Assembly (NCBI GenBank): GCA_010645155.1
Contig: CM021312.1
Location: forward strand, 5,545,338 to 5,609,337
Length of the DNA: 64,000 nucleotides
Reading direction: 5' to 3'
From: Tigriopus japonicus
Lineage: Eukaryota > Arthropoda > Copepoda > Harpacticoida > Harpacticidae
The position numbers and the translations under genes are program-made. The notes under the pieces are model-generated. The model was not told where the DNA came from and did no database searches. It saw only the letters and a list, made by a program, of their open reading frames with translations. Below, piece after piece: positions 50,801 through 64,000 of the stretch (the stretch's first letter is position 1; each line of letters begins with the position of its first letter).

Positions 50801-53800
50801 GGAGAAAACGAGATGTCTGGCCATATTTTTTCAATCTCGAGATAATGGAAGGTGAGAGATGATGGCCAAGCAAGTGCCAACCAACCATAGAAGACGAAGA
50901 AGACCTAGAAATTCGGGCAAAACGAAAGGCAATTTGCGATTTTCAGCCTTCGGTGACGATGCACTTTTCTGAACCTCTCCCATGGATTTGGGGTGGTGTT
51001 TGGGGGGGAGTTCAGGGTTGCCACAGGGTGCTCTAACGGGCCTCTTCTGAGAATCGAGCACCCGATACCGATTCGAAATCTGAGAACCCTGGGAGGCCCG
51101 AGTTTGGAAGAATGGAGAGATGGATGAACAAAACGATCGAGCAATGAACATCATCATGATCATCTTGGACCCATCAAAAAACGAGAGAAGTCAATTATAT
51201 AAGTCTCACTTTCACGCACAGCGATCTTCAACTCGATTCTCAAAGACCAAACGGACGGAGGAGATCACCATAACGTCTCTTTAAATGCTGCTGTTTATAA
51301 CCCCAAGATTCAGAGGAAATGGTTGCTGTGGACGGAAATTCCACTAGGTTAGCCCCGAAAGTAGACAGTGTGCACAAGTCAAATTAAGTCAATTTTTGGG
51401 CACACTCGAGCAACTCGGGCATTCCTTCTTACGTTCTTGTCGGATTCCAGGGCTCTATTTTACGATACACATATCTCAATCAGGCCATCTGATTTGGTCG
51501 TCGTCGTTGTCGATGGTTGGAACCAAAGATTGCATGTCTAAAACATTATTTGAAGCAGCGGTTTTTTCTCGTCCAGCGGAATGATCATGTTATGCAGTAG
51601 TACTACTACTACTTCTATGCTCTTTGGTTGCCCAACCCTCAGCATCCTCTCTTTTACTCCCAATTTCGGAGTCGAGTATATCGAGTTCTAAGAAGCAGCT
51701 GTTCATTTCATAATTTCAGCTTCCGAAAGTATTAAAGTACTGTACATGCTCCTCGAAGACGAGCGCTATTGTCGACCATAGAGGAATGTTGTTTGTCATT
51801 TACTGGTGTGTCGATGTCTCTGCTAAAGCCGAGTTGAGGCACTGAATACCCCAAGTTTTCCCCCAAAGCTGTCCCCACACCAGTCAACATCAGTCAGGTG
51901 GTGTTCGAGAGAACTTTTTGAGTCGGCAAAACCTCAACTCGAATCGCTCTGATGTCGTGGTCGGTGTAGGACATGCATGGCATCGTGTACTTTTTGAGCT
52001 TGCTAGCTAGCTAGGTCTGCACGAGGTTCCTCGTGAGAAGCTCTGGACAACAACAAGACGTTCTTTTGCAGGTTGGACGGCTCATAATGAGGAGATACGA
52101 CGATCGAAGATGTCGAAGAACGGACGGAGATGTTGGGGGGTAAAGAACCTAATTCAAGGCCGATATTGGGGTGCTTTAACTCTAGCAGCGAGAGATAGAT
52201 GCTGGAGGCACTCCATAAGTAATTAGAAGGAACAATTTTGAACGGATGTGAATCGTTTGATTCTGCCGATTGGAGTTGTCTGCCCAATAAGGATGGAGTG
52301 GCTGGTTCGGCAGTAAAGGGTTTGCATGTTTCCCCAGGGTGACCGTTTAAGCGTGTTTACCAATAGTGTACCAAAATGAAGGAAGGAGTATTGACTGCGG
52401 GAGTATCGAGTGACGCAAGGAAACAACGTGGTTTAAACAGTGCTTTTCGGAGACAAGATGGAGGCTTTAAAGTGCCAATATACCTGTATGGTTGAACTTT
52501 AAGGTGTTCTTGTGAATGAGCAAAGATGCTAGTAGATTAATGAATCGCACAACAAAGTGACTTTTGGCCGAGATTTCGGTCATTTCGAGTCTTCCAAAGA
52601 GGTCAGATAGAGTGAAGTCAACCATAAATTCCACCTTCCCCCTCTCTGAATTGTGCCCCAATCCCGTGTCTGAATTGATTTCGAGTTCACACTTCACTCG
52701 CTCGGTTGCCTGTCTAGCAGCCATTGTGTGTGATATATAGGGAATGGCTTCGAATGAACAAGGTCCAAGAATTTACCCCGGATTTATAAGAATTTATTTG
52801 CCCTAACAGAGCGTGAACTACCTGGGTTCTTTGAGTCGATTATATTTCGGACGTCCTCGCTCGGTTCACCGAGGGTTGAATCCCAAGCCAAACTCAACCA
52901 AGCTCCCTTTCTGGGTTAAGAGCTATTTCGAAGTAGTTCCTGCGTGAAACTAAGAGTCCTTTATTCTAAACCAGGGTTTGGATCGAGTTCAGGGTGTGAG
53001 ATATTAGATATGAAAGCAAAACAGACCTAGGGCGTCTAGGTGAGAGAGGGAATAGAGGCTTGAGCGAACAACCCCCCAAAACCTCTTCTCATGGTCACTC
53101 GTGATCTCGTGATTTAAAGGTACTTGTGAAAAGTGATTGGCTTCCATGAGGAAGTGAGGTAGGTACCTTGTATGTAGCATTGCGAATGCACAAGGGAGCA
53201 GGTGAGAAGCGAGAATGGACTCCAGTGAGGCATGATTGAGATGGTGGAGAAATGCTCAAAAATACTTCAAATCTTTTGAAGCGAGCATCACCCGAAGAGA
53301 GGAAGAGTGCCTCTCAATCAAACATGCCATTGTGCCTCTAACGTCTAAAGGTCTGAAGAGCTCTCTTCGATATCCGCGGAGATCTCTTACTCATGTGTGC
53401 GTGTGAGTCTGTACAAGATGCTTTGGGGATGAAAAAAAAGCTTTTTTTTGGGACGCAAAGGATCTAGAAAAAGAGAACCTCCCGTCAATCGTTCAAACCC
53501 TGCTCGGTTTAATGGGAGACACAAATTCTTTGTTAATTTCCACTTTTCAAACTTTCGGCTTTGACCAATTCCCGAACTTTATTGAAAATTACTGGCCCTG
53601 TCGTCAAAGTTTTGTGGATCTCTCAGTGTGTGCATGTAGTGGCCACATCTTTAACACAACATGGCTTAGTAGTTGTTGTAGCAGTAGTCGTCGTAGTAGT
53701 CCTCGTCATTGTCAAGATTTAACAAGAGATTTCCCTTCCTCAAAAAAACCAGCCACCAACTCCCCCTAACCAAGTGAAGTACTTGCTGACTTGAACACCC

Positions 53801-54982
53801 ATCTCCGATGGCATACGGACCCCGAGAGACATATCGGAGATCTGGCTTGGGCTTGAGGGTCTTAATTTTTCTATCTCGTTTCTTGATCTCGAGAAGTGTT
53901 TGTCGAAGAAAGGTGGAGAACGATCCAAGGTCCGCCTGCAAAACTTGTGGCAGAGTAATTGAGGTGATAAACACTTCACAGAGGGGCTTGACCTGAGACT
54001 CGATGGAGCATGGGCAGGGGGAGAGGCAGATCTGGCCCCTGATTTTGTCAGCACTTCACAAAGATCATTACCTCGGATAATCAGACCAAAAAACTCAAGA
54101 CCAATCTCAATTACACTCTCATTAGGGTGAGACGGTATCAACATCACGGGGGTGGTTTGAGCGACAGGCTCCGATCTCGATCATATAGTATATTCATGTT
54201 CGACAACATGATCATCAACAAGGTCGTCGTCTGCATCATCATCATCCCTCACGTTAATTGAGGACAAAGTGGCTTGGGTGTAAAATGACTCCAAAGTCTC
54301 ATCCCTTTTACTGGAAAACCCTAATCGTACAGGAAGACTGCAAGTCTATCACATCATGGTGCAAGAACGTTCCCTTGCAGGACTCCGTCACACAAAAGCA
54401 TTGTATATGACCCCACGGTACTATCCTCTCCTGTATTAACCCTCACACTTTGTGATAAGAGCCTTCCCTTTTGACCATGGGACACCTAAGCATTGACGTT
54501 ATAGTGCAGCATCCATTCTTTTTACCATTTGCGCAACTTTCAGGACCAAAATGTGGACTGGGTTTACTTGCAATCAGACACGTTTTACGACTACCGACTA
54601 CGAACGTACGAGAACAATTCTGACTGACCCTCAAGTAAACCCTTTGAGTTCTTGTCTTGTCGAGAATAACTGAGGACCTCAAGTGATGAAATGCATTGAC
54701 ACACACTCTTCGAATTGCCAAATCTTGTGGTTCAGCCACATCTCAAGATACCTTAAAGCAATGTGAAAAGCTTGTCCCGTCTTTGATAACCTATATATGC
54801 GTTGTGGAACAGTTAAGGATGGTTCTTTAATAACCATGTTACTTGGTGTACAATCCTCTCAGTGAAATAATTATGGATGGTCGTCGGTCTTGACTTTCAC
54901 GAAATTGGTGGTGATCCCGTCGTGGTGATTGTCCAGACTTGCTCATCAAGCGCTCTCGGCATGAGATAGTTGATAAGTCCAA
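47815..54982. other. Intergenic DNA downstream of SoxC, no gene recognised
   Basis: No recognisable gene. It holds (ATCC)3 at 49154-49165, a TGGT-rich stretch at about 49303-49342, and a GTA/GTC-type run at about 53671-53706. A well-placed ATG frame on the - strand at 52467-52724 is discussed as a finding. Confidence 0.55.
47908..47922. repeat. (GTAT)n microsatellite
   Basis: Three GTAT units plus a partial. Confidence 0.75.
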
Positions 54983-55330
54983 CTAGCAGCAAGCCATTGG
55001 TGGCAGACAGATGGTAGTGCTCCTACATCTTCTTGTCCTTGTTTTGACCCAAGAATTGTCACCCGAGGGCAGAGAAACTGCCCGTCTTCTCTTGCCCATC
55101 ATTCTTTCTCGATAGGAGCGCAAATCGACACTTGAACAAATTTCCCGAATTTCCAAGCCCCTTTTTGCTTTCCTCCGATTATCGAAAGTGAGAGAGCAAA
55201 CAAACGTGCGATCCATCACACGAATCATGTCCGTTTTTTCAACATTGACTCCAAGCAGCTCCCAAGAAATTTGAAACAGATCCATTCTTGAACGTGATCG
55301 ATCGTGGTCTTTGGCCTTTTTTGCCATCAT
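54983..55330 (-). CDS. Possible small ORF, 115 residues, basic (unrecognised)
   Basis: A - strand ATG-ATG start at 55330, with the second ATG in a good context (A at -3, G at +4), and a stop at 54983-54985. The product is Arg/Lys-rich with repeated Met, for example AKKAKDHDRSRSRMDLF and REICSSVDLRSYRERMM. No domain, signal peptide or membrane segment is seen. No - strand AATAAA lies within about 280 nt past the stop. About ten open frames this long are expected by chance in the window, so it is listed only because of its composition. Confidence 0.15.
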   Translation of the reverse strand: MMAKKAKDHDRSRSRMDLFQISWELLGVNVEKTDMIRVMDRTFVCSLTFDNRRKAKRGLEIREICSSVDLRSYRERMMGKRRRAVSLPSGDNSWVKTRTRRCRSTTICLPPMACC

Positions 55331-58025
55331 TCGTCAATCATTCCCAACGAATTAGGTGAGATTAACTCGGCCACATCAGAGTGACACTTCTTCTTCTTCG
55401 GCTTTCACTACAAAAGGATTCGCAATAATGATAGTAATAATCATAAACATAAGCACCAACGACAACAACAACAAACAATAACGACCATAAAAACCATACC
55501 ACAGCCAAACAAACCTTGAAGACGACTTTCCATGGTCGAGCATTTCTCCGTTTGTACCAATGGTCGTGGTCGTCTTGGCCAGATTATTGTGCTACGAGCC
55601 AGCCAGCCAGCCTTAGCAAAGCATGGCGTGAATGTTTAGAACCTAATTGGCATGTTCAAATATGGCCTTAATAATGGTATTTTAAGGGAAAACCACTGTT
55701 TTGCGACTGGACTCTCGAACCACTTCCCCTCCACTCGACGCGATCCAAGTTACCGTATATAGTACATAGTACACACCAGCGATGCATACAAACATACCGA
55801 GGAGCCTCATTGTAGCAAATTGTTATCCTCTTCTCTAAGTTCAACTGGGCCCGAGTTTCTAAGATTGTCCGAAAAATCCTACCAACCACTTGGATTGTGG
55901 ACTAACGGTTGAATTGACTTTAAAATTCTGGTCCCACGGGGTGTGCATGAAAATGAGAGCAAATCGCAAAAGGAATAAATATGGAATGATGGCCCAGAGA
56001 CAATTGAGAGGGAAGAAAAAAAGGCAGGGTCTCTTTTTTCGGTAATTTTACGCCTTGATGCCATTTGCAGAAAAACTAGAGGATTTCTTGGACATAAATC
56101 ATATTCAAAGTAAGACACCCTATAGCGACCAACCAACCAATCCAGCAAGTAAGCCAGTCATACACATATACTACATTGAACTTCGAGTGCGACATATGAG
56201 GTCCACTCACTCTCGTTGTATTCGGAATAATAAGACGTCTTCTTCTCGCACTTTAATTTGCAACTTCAAAGACTTCCCAACTGTTTGATTTATGATGAAA
56301 ATTAGGGAAATTTCGTGGCTCCTAACCCACCCACCTCCCTGCCAACCAGCCAAAGAACGGCACTGTTTTTGTGTGGAGCAAATGTATGTATGTACTCGGA
56401 ATACAATGGATTTCGATAATTCATTCAATGCACTCACAGCCCCTCTATGCGTATTTATAGCAGTGTTCCAAGCTAGATTGCAACTTCCTCTGTGTTTTCT
56501 CGCACCTCACGAACGACATCAAATGGGATTTCCAACACACTCACAAATCAAGATCCATTTCCTTCAGGAGAACAGTTCAGAAAATGATATGTTACTTTAA
56601 CACAGCTATTGTCGTCGTCCTTATAAATTATGAAAAACACCCTGAACTCGCTGAGGGGCCGCAAATGAGGTTTCCCTTCTTTAAAAGTACATCCACCATG
56701 CCAGATTCAAGTACCATAAATAAAATCCTTTCCCCGTCATTTCCGCCACCAATGATAATTACCAATGGTTTGCCTTCAAGAAGAGGGTGTCGCCATGCCC
56801 GTAGATCATAGCACAACCAAGACGACACTCTTCTCACGCTCATTTGAAAGCTAATTTAATTCATTTCCAAGCGATGATTTGTTAATCTGTGTATGCCAAT
56901 CAAAATCCAATCTCGAGCTTAACCACTCTGGCCATTGATCGCGTAGGAATCACCGTGAAACTTCAAGATCAATGGTTAACAGCCCCCGAAAGTGGGGCTG
57001 AAGTGGCGAGAATGGCCATGCCTGTCAGAAGTGTTGATTAGTTTCTCATTAGAAAATCTTGGAAAAATTACGAGCATATAAGGACTTATCAAAGTTAGGA
57101 TGAGTCACTCTATGAGATCAAGCGAGAGCATTTATTTGGTGATTTTCCTCAAAGAAGTCGACCGAGCAAAATCTTTAACGAGTATTGAAAGGGAATCGGC
57201 AGATCATGTTGAAGGCTGCCCTTTAAAGAAATTTGCCATCTCCAAACTATTTACTGAATGCAAGAAAACCCTGTAAAATGTGCCCTGTAAAAGTGTCCAT
57301 AAATTGAGCTGTGATCAAAAGCTTAACAGGAATGACTCCTTCAAGTCAGGTTCAGATCCAAGTCGCGTTAATAAGGTTGAGTCATTGACAGTAAATCACT
57401 CTCAGTTTAATTGGTCACACTGACTGCCACTACAGCTGCTTATTAATGCACATTAAGTACCCTGCAACCCTTTGTTAATAAACTAACCTTCTTATTTTCT
57501 AAAAGTGCATTTGCTCAAGAATCAGGGCTCAAACTCGTTGTTCCATAAGTTTCCATGTTCTTTGGCATGAGTGTCTTGCACATTCAAATCCGAAATGTAC
57601 CAATTGCTAGAACCTCAATGAGGCCTTGGCGGCCAGTTTAGAGACGCGTTTTCTCGTTGGATGAGAAAGGTTCGCGCCTTGCATTTCCCGTCAGATCGTC
57701 GTCGGTCGGGCACAACCCCGTCAACTCGTCGGAGTCGGGCTAGAACAGTAGTAATTAATGTGATAAATGACTAGGGAGCCATGCTTGACGATTTTGTAAT
57801 TATGGCAGCTGCTATGATTAATACACTTAAAAGTGTTGGGGAGTGAAGCTCCATTGGCATGTTGTTTCATGCTTCAAATCTCATGGATCAACAAAAATGA
57901 GTTCTATTTACAATCCCATTTCGGGGAGAGTCTCTAACAGGATTAGGTACATCAAAGATCACCCCTCGTACTAAAGCCTTTTTATAAGATTCTTAAGCCA
58001 ACGAGAGCTCGTTCCATAAGGCCCA

Positions 58026-58047
58026 CGTCATATATTTTTATATGACG
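58026..58047. repeat. Perfect 9-bp-stem hairpin
   Basis: CGTCATATA and TATATGACG flank a TTTT loop. The function is unknown; it is too short for a miRNA precursor. Confidence 0.6.
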
Positions 58048-61000
58048 ACGGATTTATCGCTATCAAGCCTGATTTAGTAATGTTTGTTGGGAATTGGGAT
58101 GTATACACGGAACGAGGAGAAAAACCCATAAAGCACCAAGACCGGTCGAGAAATCCCAATGCTTCACAATTTTGAGGGGCTTTTTCCTAGAGCGACGATC
58201 GTTGGTTGGTTATCCGTTTGTGTTCGTTGAAAAGGCGAGGAAATGCCAACACGCACATTTTCAATCGGATTAATATTTACCGAGTAGGCTTTTCCACTCC
58301 CCTGAACTCACTCTGGTGGAAAGGAATGCCTCAAAACTCATTTTTTCGGGGGCTGAGGGGGAAAAACTTAAGCCCATGTGAGTACGGAGAATTCTTCAAT
58401 AACTGGCCTGTTATACGTACACTCTCAGTCAAATTTGGGAACAAACACCCTGCTTGAATGTTTTTAGGATACAGTCGAAGCTAGGAGAAGGGGAGAAACC
58501 ACCAAGGACTCGAGTAATAGAATTTTTCACATTTCTAATGCGACTGAAACCCGAAGCTAGTAGGACGACCTCCGAGCTCCCCCATGGATTCGTCAGAGAC
58601 ATGTACAGGAAATTGTGGTAGCATATATTATGACTGAGTCTTCCCTAGCCTTCGAATGAAAGCCAGGCTCTTCTTTCAAGACAGCTTTTTTCATTCTTGA
58701 ACTCAAAGACCTTGACAGAAGGGCATGAACATAGTTGGTTCTAACGTATGAAAATTAGTACTTTAGTGTAAATGCTTTTTATGCTAGATGGTAGTCTGAA
58801 TTCGTTTGTTTGAGTACTTTTTGAAATGAGCCTTGTTGATGTTAATTATCAAGATTGGAAGTTGTTTTCAAGAGGCACGATTATCATGTGACCTTGTTAG
58901 TAAGCAGGACATGCAAGATTGACGTGATAGCTTTATGTTATAAAAGAACACAAAGCATGGTTTCGATTAAAGGTTTCTTCTTCTTTTTCCTTTTGATTTC
59001 CAAGCTAACACCTCTAGCTCTCTCTTTGATTCGTTTTGTACTAAGAGCATTGGTAATCCGAGGCAAGGGCGAGGCTAAGGTGGTCATTAAAATGGAAACT
59101 TCGCGGTAGGTTTAATTTGTTTTAGGTCAACATGATCTAAAAAGATTCGTAGGTGGTCAAATTCAGGTCGACGCATAACTCGTAAACCACTCTCATGTTG
59201 TACATGATTTCTCAGGGCCCGAAATTCCGGCCAAGTAGCTTCCACATTAACCCAATGAACTAGCTCAAATCTGAGAGTAAGGCGTGTTTTGAAAAGAATT
59301 TGGGGAAAACCTCGGACTCAAAACATTTGAGAGTTAAGAAATGGTGTAAATCTTTTCCTGGAGTGGAAGTGATCGAAGACTTCAAAGGGATACCTTTGTC
59401 CGACTCCTACAGTTTTATGTTCACATACTCGCTAGAGCCTTAAGACTCTGAGAATGTAGGCTATATCTTCAACAACGTTCCGAAACAAACGAAACTTTAT
59501 TGGATCAAAATACTTTAGCAGCGATGAAGGTTAAATCTTCATGGGAGGGTTTAAAGTGACAACTTTGAGGGCAATTCTTGCAACAAATCGACGTCTTGGG
59601 AGCTATTAGATCTTTAAATTTACCTGTCTTTATTGGTGCAGTAATCCCCACCAGGGTGCATTTCAATCCAAGATTGAGCTTGACCATTCATGAAACCATG
59701 TAGTAAATTAATAATCCCTTCGACCCCAAGGGAATTATGGTGACGTGCAAGTTTTGCGTGCTAATAAATCGAACCGATTGTTCATCTGGTTTGATCGCAC
59801 CCCCTAAAAGGTTGACATTTAACGAAAAAATGGGGCTTTAAACTCAGACCCATACCTAGCTGAAGTGGGTCAACTCGGTCACGAGACAAGAAACTATTTT
59901 TAGGGTTCGATAACCGGACTAACCGTTGGCACTGCACAAGAGGCTCTTTAAAAACGAATCCTTTCGTCGAAAGGGGATTGTCAGCGTCATTCGCCGAGCT
60001 GACCAACAAGCTGACCGTCAGGCTGACAGCTGCAGTTGAAAGGGAATGATCGAACCGTTGGGCTTGGTGGCCAGTACACGGTTATTTGAAGTACAGAGCT
60101 TTAAATTACCAACCATACCAGTGCGTGGCAATCCCTTTCGTCCTTTTACCGTTTTAAGCGTTAGTGCATCTATTTTAAGAAGCAATCAACCCGAAACTTT
60201 CGTTTCCTTAAATAGATACAAATTCCGATGTTTCAGAATTGCGTCTCTAATTTTGGAAGACTTGTAAACTTGAAGACACAAAATTAAGAATCCCCATCGG
60301 GATTGATCTTCGTATTACTTGTGCAATATTTCTTTTAATGGCGTGTATGGTTGAGGATCCACGGATTCATTGACTTAATGGTTCACAGGTTTTTTTTCTG
60401 TTAACGTCTTGGAATGGTTGAGGTCAATTACCTGCGTAGGTCTCAAGAAAAATCGAGATGAGCTGTCAATGACCTAAGTTTGTCGCCGTCCATCCAAGAA
60501 TCTCAACGCAATACTGGGTCATGTTGAGAGGACAGAGATAATGCTATTGAGGACTCACTTTTCAACAACAAGATCTCAAGATTGTTTGTAAAGAAAAGGG
60601 AGCACCCAGGGTACAACACAATGAGTACACTCCACTAGTGTTCACACCGAACCATCCAACGACTTTCTTCACGAGATCTTCAGCTTGATATCACACAGGG
60701 CCTGAATTGTGGAATAGCTAGCTAGTGTTTCGACTACGTACCTGGCCGAAAATCAGACTCCAAGGAAGATTGGCCTGACCTTTTGGGCCAACCCTTCTGT
60801 TTTTGTTGGGCAAAATTTCTCTACACTAATTGCAGGATATGCCTACCACTCCCTTGTCTGTGCTTGAATTCTTAAGACTCTGGATTTTGAGGGCAACTCT
60901 GGCGAGAGATCAAAAAAGTGGGGGAGCTCGTTGTTCTCGTACGTTCAAGTCATGGAAGAAGGGCTCAGTCAGTTGGTGTTGCTGCTTATTTGTCATGGTC

Positions 61001-61514
61001 TGGAGGAAGAAGAAGACGACTCAAAAATTTGCCCAATTTAATGGGTTCCCACGGCTGGGGTGGTTGTCTATTTTCTGATCTGGACGCTTGACCACCACTC
61101 ATGGACCGATGATGAAAATATTTTCGATATCAAAAAGTAAACAATTTCAATGCACAAGTTCGACATGTTTCTATTTGTGAGGAACGTTATGCTCGAGGTA
61201 AAGTAACGAAACCTGATACCCGTTTGTTTAATGAGGTCTTCTTATCTTTGAAGTTGTTTCGGGTTTCCTTCATGCAAGTAGATAGGACGAGTGGAGGAGG
61301 ACAACTGCGACGCTTGCTTGGCCTTAGTCAATTAATCGCTTGAATTTGCATAGGTAATTTCTTGACGACTCCCGATTTTCTTGAATCCCTCGTGACAGCT
61401 CTCGATTGAAGTGAGATCAGACCTTGGAAAGGCTCCCCATGCAGCAAAGCTGACAAGCATAGACATGTTTGTCAAATACCGCTTTTTGCCAAAAGAAGAC
61501 GACTCGTCCTTTCT

Positions 61515-61535
61515 CGTTCGTTCGTACGTTCGTTC
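61515..61535. repeat. (TTCG)n-type microsatellite
   Basis: CGTTCGTTCG and a further CGTTCGTT, separated by a TACG variant. Confidence 0.7.
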
Positions 61536-62997
61536 TTCCCTTTTTCAGCTTGGCCGTGAGCAACAGGGCGAGAGACCGACCCCTTGAAAGACCCCACCTC
61601 GTCTCCTCTGGGAGAACCACTAATGCTTGCATGGATGGAGGAGTGTACTACTAGTTGTACATGTACGTATGTAGTATATTCTGTCGGCAAATGTGTGTTT
61701 GCAACTTCTGAAGGAGGGGGAACGTAATCGGAGATGGTTTTCAATCAAGGAAAAACTTCACAAACAACTTTTTGAACACAATCTGGGACAGCTTCCAATC
61801 ATGTTTCGGTCGTCACCGGTGATTTCAAGAGCACTGGGATATTCTTGAAGAAATTGAACTATAGTAGTTTAGTATTTAGTAGTATTACAGTTATTTCTGC
61901 ATCACACTTGATCTGTCAATCATAGAGTCGTGTTCAAGGTTCACTAAAAAGGTGAAATTGGCCTTTAAGCAATCCCTGAATCATTGCATTAAATCATCTT
62001 CTCCGAGAGCACAGATTATCATTCAGTACCAGTGGGTTTTTGATGAGTTTGAGAGAAATTAGGTTGCCAAAAAGATCTTCTTTCTCTGTGGATATCTCGC
62101 TCCCTTGTGATGTTTATGCATGCTCTAGTGAGTCCCTTCCCGAGGAGATTTCACGTGCCATTATTCCTTCATAAAAGAAATGCAACGGACATTTCCCTTT
62201 GTGATGAGACTGATGACGGCATTTATCATTGAACATCCACCATTTTCGGCTCACTCCGTGTGCCTATCATCCAATGAGGAGGACTTCAATATCACAAAAT
62301 CTGAATTCTGACCCAGTGAACTCGTTCCTCTAGCAGATTGAAATCGCATCAAGAGAAAGTGAAGCCATCTTCTTCGCTTACTTCGTACATGGCCAAAGTT
62401 GGCTGGCTTTGATTTGTTTGTCATGATTCAAGATACAGATCAAAAATGAGCTGCAAATGACTACTAATTTCCTCATGTCAATTTGGTTCTATTCCACGTA
62501 GTACGTAGGCACAGTGTATTCACTTTAACGGAGTCATTCGTCAATCCGATCTGGCCTGACATTCAGGTTCTGAAGTGGCTTTGAAACTACGAGATCCCGT
62601 CCGGACAAGCCTTTCTTCTTTGGCATCTGCAATCTGAATGTCAATGAATAAGAGACCATTTTGTCAAGTAACAAGTGTTCAGATCTGAAAATAACATTGA
62701 AATAGTCATTGTTCTTAATTGAGCATAACTCAAATGGAAGTTTGTCATGCATGGAACTAAAGGATTTACTACTCAATGGCATTATAAGCTAGGTCTTGCT
62801 TGTTTTTCGGTACGTTCCATTCACGATGTTCCATTTACATGGTGAGATGCGTTGTTCTTCCGCTTTCATTTTGGACAAAATCAATGTAATTTGGACGATA
62901 AATTATTTCATAAGTACCATGTAGACCCGCGGCACCAGATCACAATTATTTGGAGAGACAATATTAAGGTCTCTTTTTTTCAACGGGGGAAGAACAG

Positions 62998-63017
62998 AGG
63001 AGGAGGAGGAGGAGGAG
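62998..63017. repeat. (AGG)n microsatellite
   Basis: About six AGG units in a purine-rich context. Confidence 0.85.
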
Positions 63018-64000
63018 TGAAAACTTCCCCGCCCGACTCAATCATAGCGTTCAAAGCACGTGTTTCGATTTTGATATGAGAAAGTGAACGCAACCCTCGT
63101 TGGCCATAGATCGGCACACAATTCCAAGAGACACATTCGGAGTCCAAGATTGGTCTTTGTTCTCTCTCATTCGGCTGCAAAAAAGGAATTTTTCAAAATC
63201 ACAAAACGGAGAAGAACGTCAAGTTTTAAGGCCAATCGATAGGTATGAATGTGCGTGCTCATTCATGGTCGCATTGGACACTCAACATCAAGAATCAAAG
63301 AAGGCCATCATCATGCCTCTTTTCGAGACATAAAGAGAGGAAGTGAGGCGGTTTACTGCACATGCAGGCTTCTAGTGTCTCTGCTCAGGGTTTTTGGGAG
63401 AGACCTAAGTGGTTTTGATCATCATTATCATTACGACGGATATGATGAGAGAAAATTAGATGAGACAAGATCACTCGGATCCATCGAGCTTGCCTCGATT
63501 CCCCTCCTTTTCCGGTCTTCCGTGGCGTCCATCATCCCGGGTGAATAATCATCGTGAATTCACTTTTCCATAAACTCGTCGTCCCCTTTTCCAGCCACAA
63601 AAGCTTTATTCAAAAGGAGAAACAGTTGGAAGGCAAAAGCGTTGTCCCCCTTGCACTACTTACTGTACTACATATATATACCTGAAGCATGGCTTCTTGA
63701 ACCTGTTTGGATTGGCTTGCGGCACCGGAAATCCTAAGTGAGAGAAAATAGGCCTCATCACGATGATCTCGTTGCTGGCTTGGACTAGCTTTTGACTAGC
63801 TACCCCTATTACTAATGCGGCCGACCACATAATTAAAGTGCGTCCATCATTCATCATTCCTCTTGGTACTTGCTAAAGAGGCTCTGATTACGATTGTACC
63901 GAAAGCCATCTTCTCTCTAAAGTGTCTTTGTTTCAAAAGGAACCTCTTGTTTGACTTGAGTGAATGAATTGTTTGGGGGCAGGAGGGAAATGGAATTGGA

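Larger units (their letters stand above)
55331..64000. other. Intergenic DNA to the window end, no gene recognised
   Basis: No recognisable gene. It contains a 9-bp-stem hairpin at 58026-58047, a TTCG repeat at about 61515-61535 and an AGG repeat at 62998-63017. A - strand stretch at about 59618-60009 reads through with few stops and may be decayed coding DNA. Confidence 0.55.

Noticed and set aside
53154..53180. let-7-like start TGAGGTAG
   Set aside because: Only the seed matches; the remaining mature sequence and the star arm are absent.

Overview
This is a eukaryotic, almost certainly animal, genomic window. It holds one gene I can identify with confidence: a group C Sox transcription factor (SoxC; the Drosophila Sox14 / vertebrate Sox4-Sox11-Sox12 family) on the + strand at 44452-46581. 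It has two coding exons separated by a 753-bp spliceosomal intron, and the joined protein is 458 residues. The HMG box, the short conserved segment before it and the C-terminal tail point to an arthropod-type SoxC. The moderate base composition and low repeat load would suit a crustacean such as a copepod, but that is a guess. No prokaryotic features (operons, ribosome binding sites, CRISPR, IS elements) are present.

Layout. 1-42285: about 42 kb with no recognisable gene, only chance-length open frames, simple repeats and AT-richer patches. One stretch (6172-6401) looks like a possible terminal exon with a nearby poly(A) signal. 42286-42536: a 235-bp hAT-type MITE with about 17-bp inverted ends and an imperfect 8-bp target duplication. 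42552-42984: an assembly gap of 433 Ns. 42985-44451: the upstream region and probable 5' UTR of SoxC. 44452-46581: SoxC. 46582-47332, or to 47814: its 3' UTR. 47411-47679 on the - strand: a possible terminal exon of a convergent gene, with its own poly(A) signals inside the SoxC 3' region. 47815-64000: about 16 kb with no recognisable gene.

Interpretation. A single developmental transcription factor inside roughly 60 kb of apparently non-coding DNA fits the regulatory-desert arrangement often seen around such genes, so much of the flanking DNA may be cis-regulatory. The most notable points in the gene are a Trp-to-Phe change in the otherwise near-invariant Sox signature (residue 61), two perfect phosphorylation-dependent sumoylation motifs (PsiKxExxSP) plus a third PsiKxE site, a long His-rich tract, and a conserved SoxC-type C-terminal activation tail. 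I did not find a clearly new system. At this composition (my rough impression is 44% GC), about ten stop-to-stop open frames of 115 codons or more are expected by chance in 64 kb on both strands. That matches what is seen, so unrecognised ORFs are treated sceptically.
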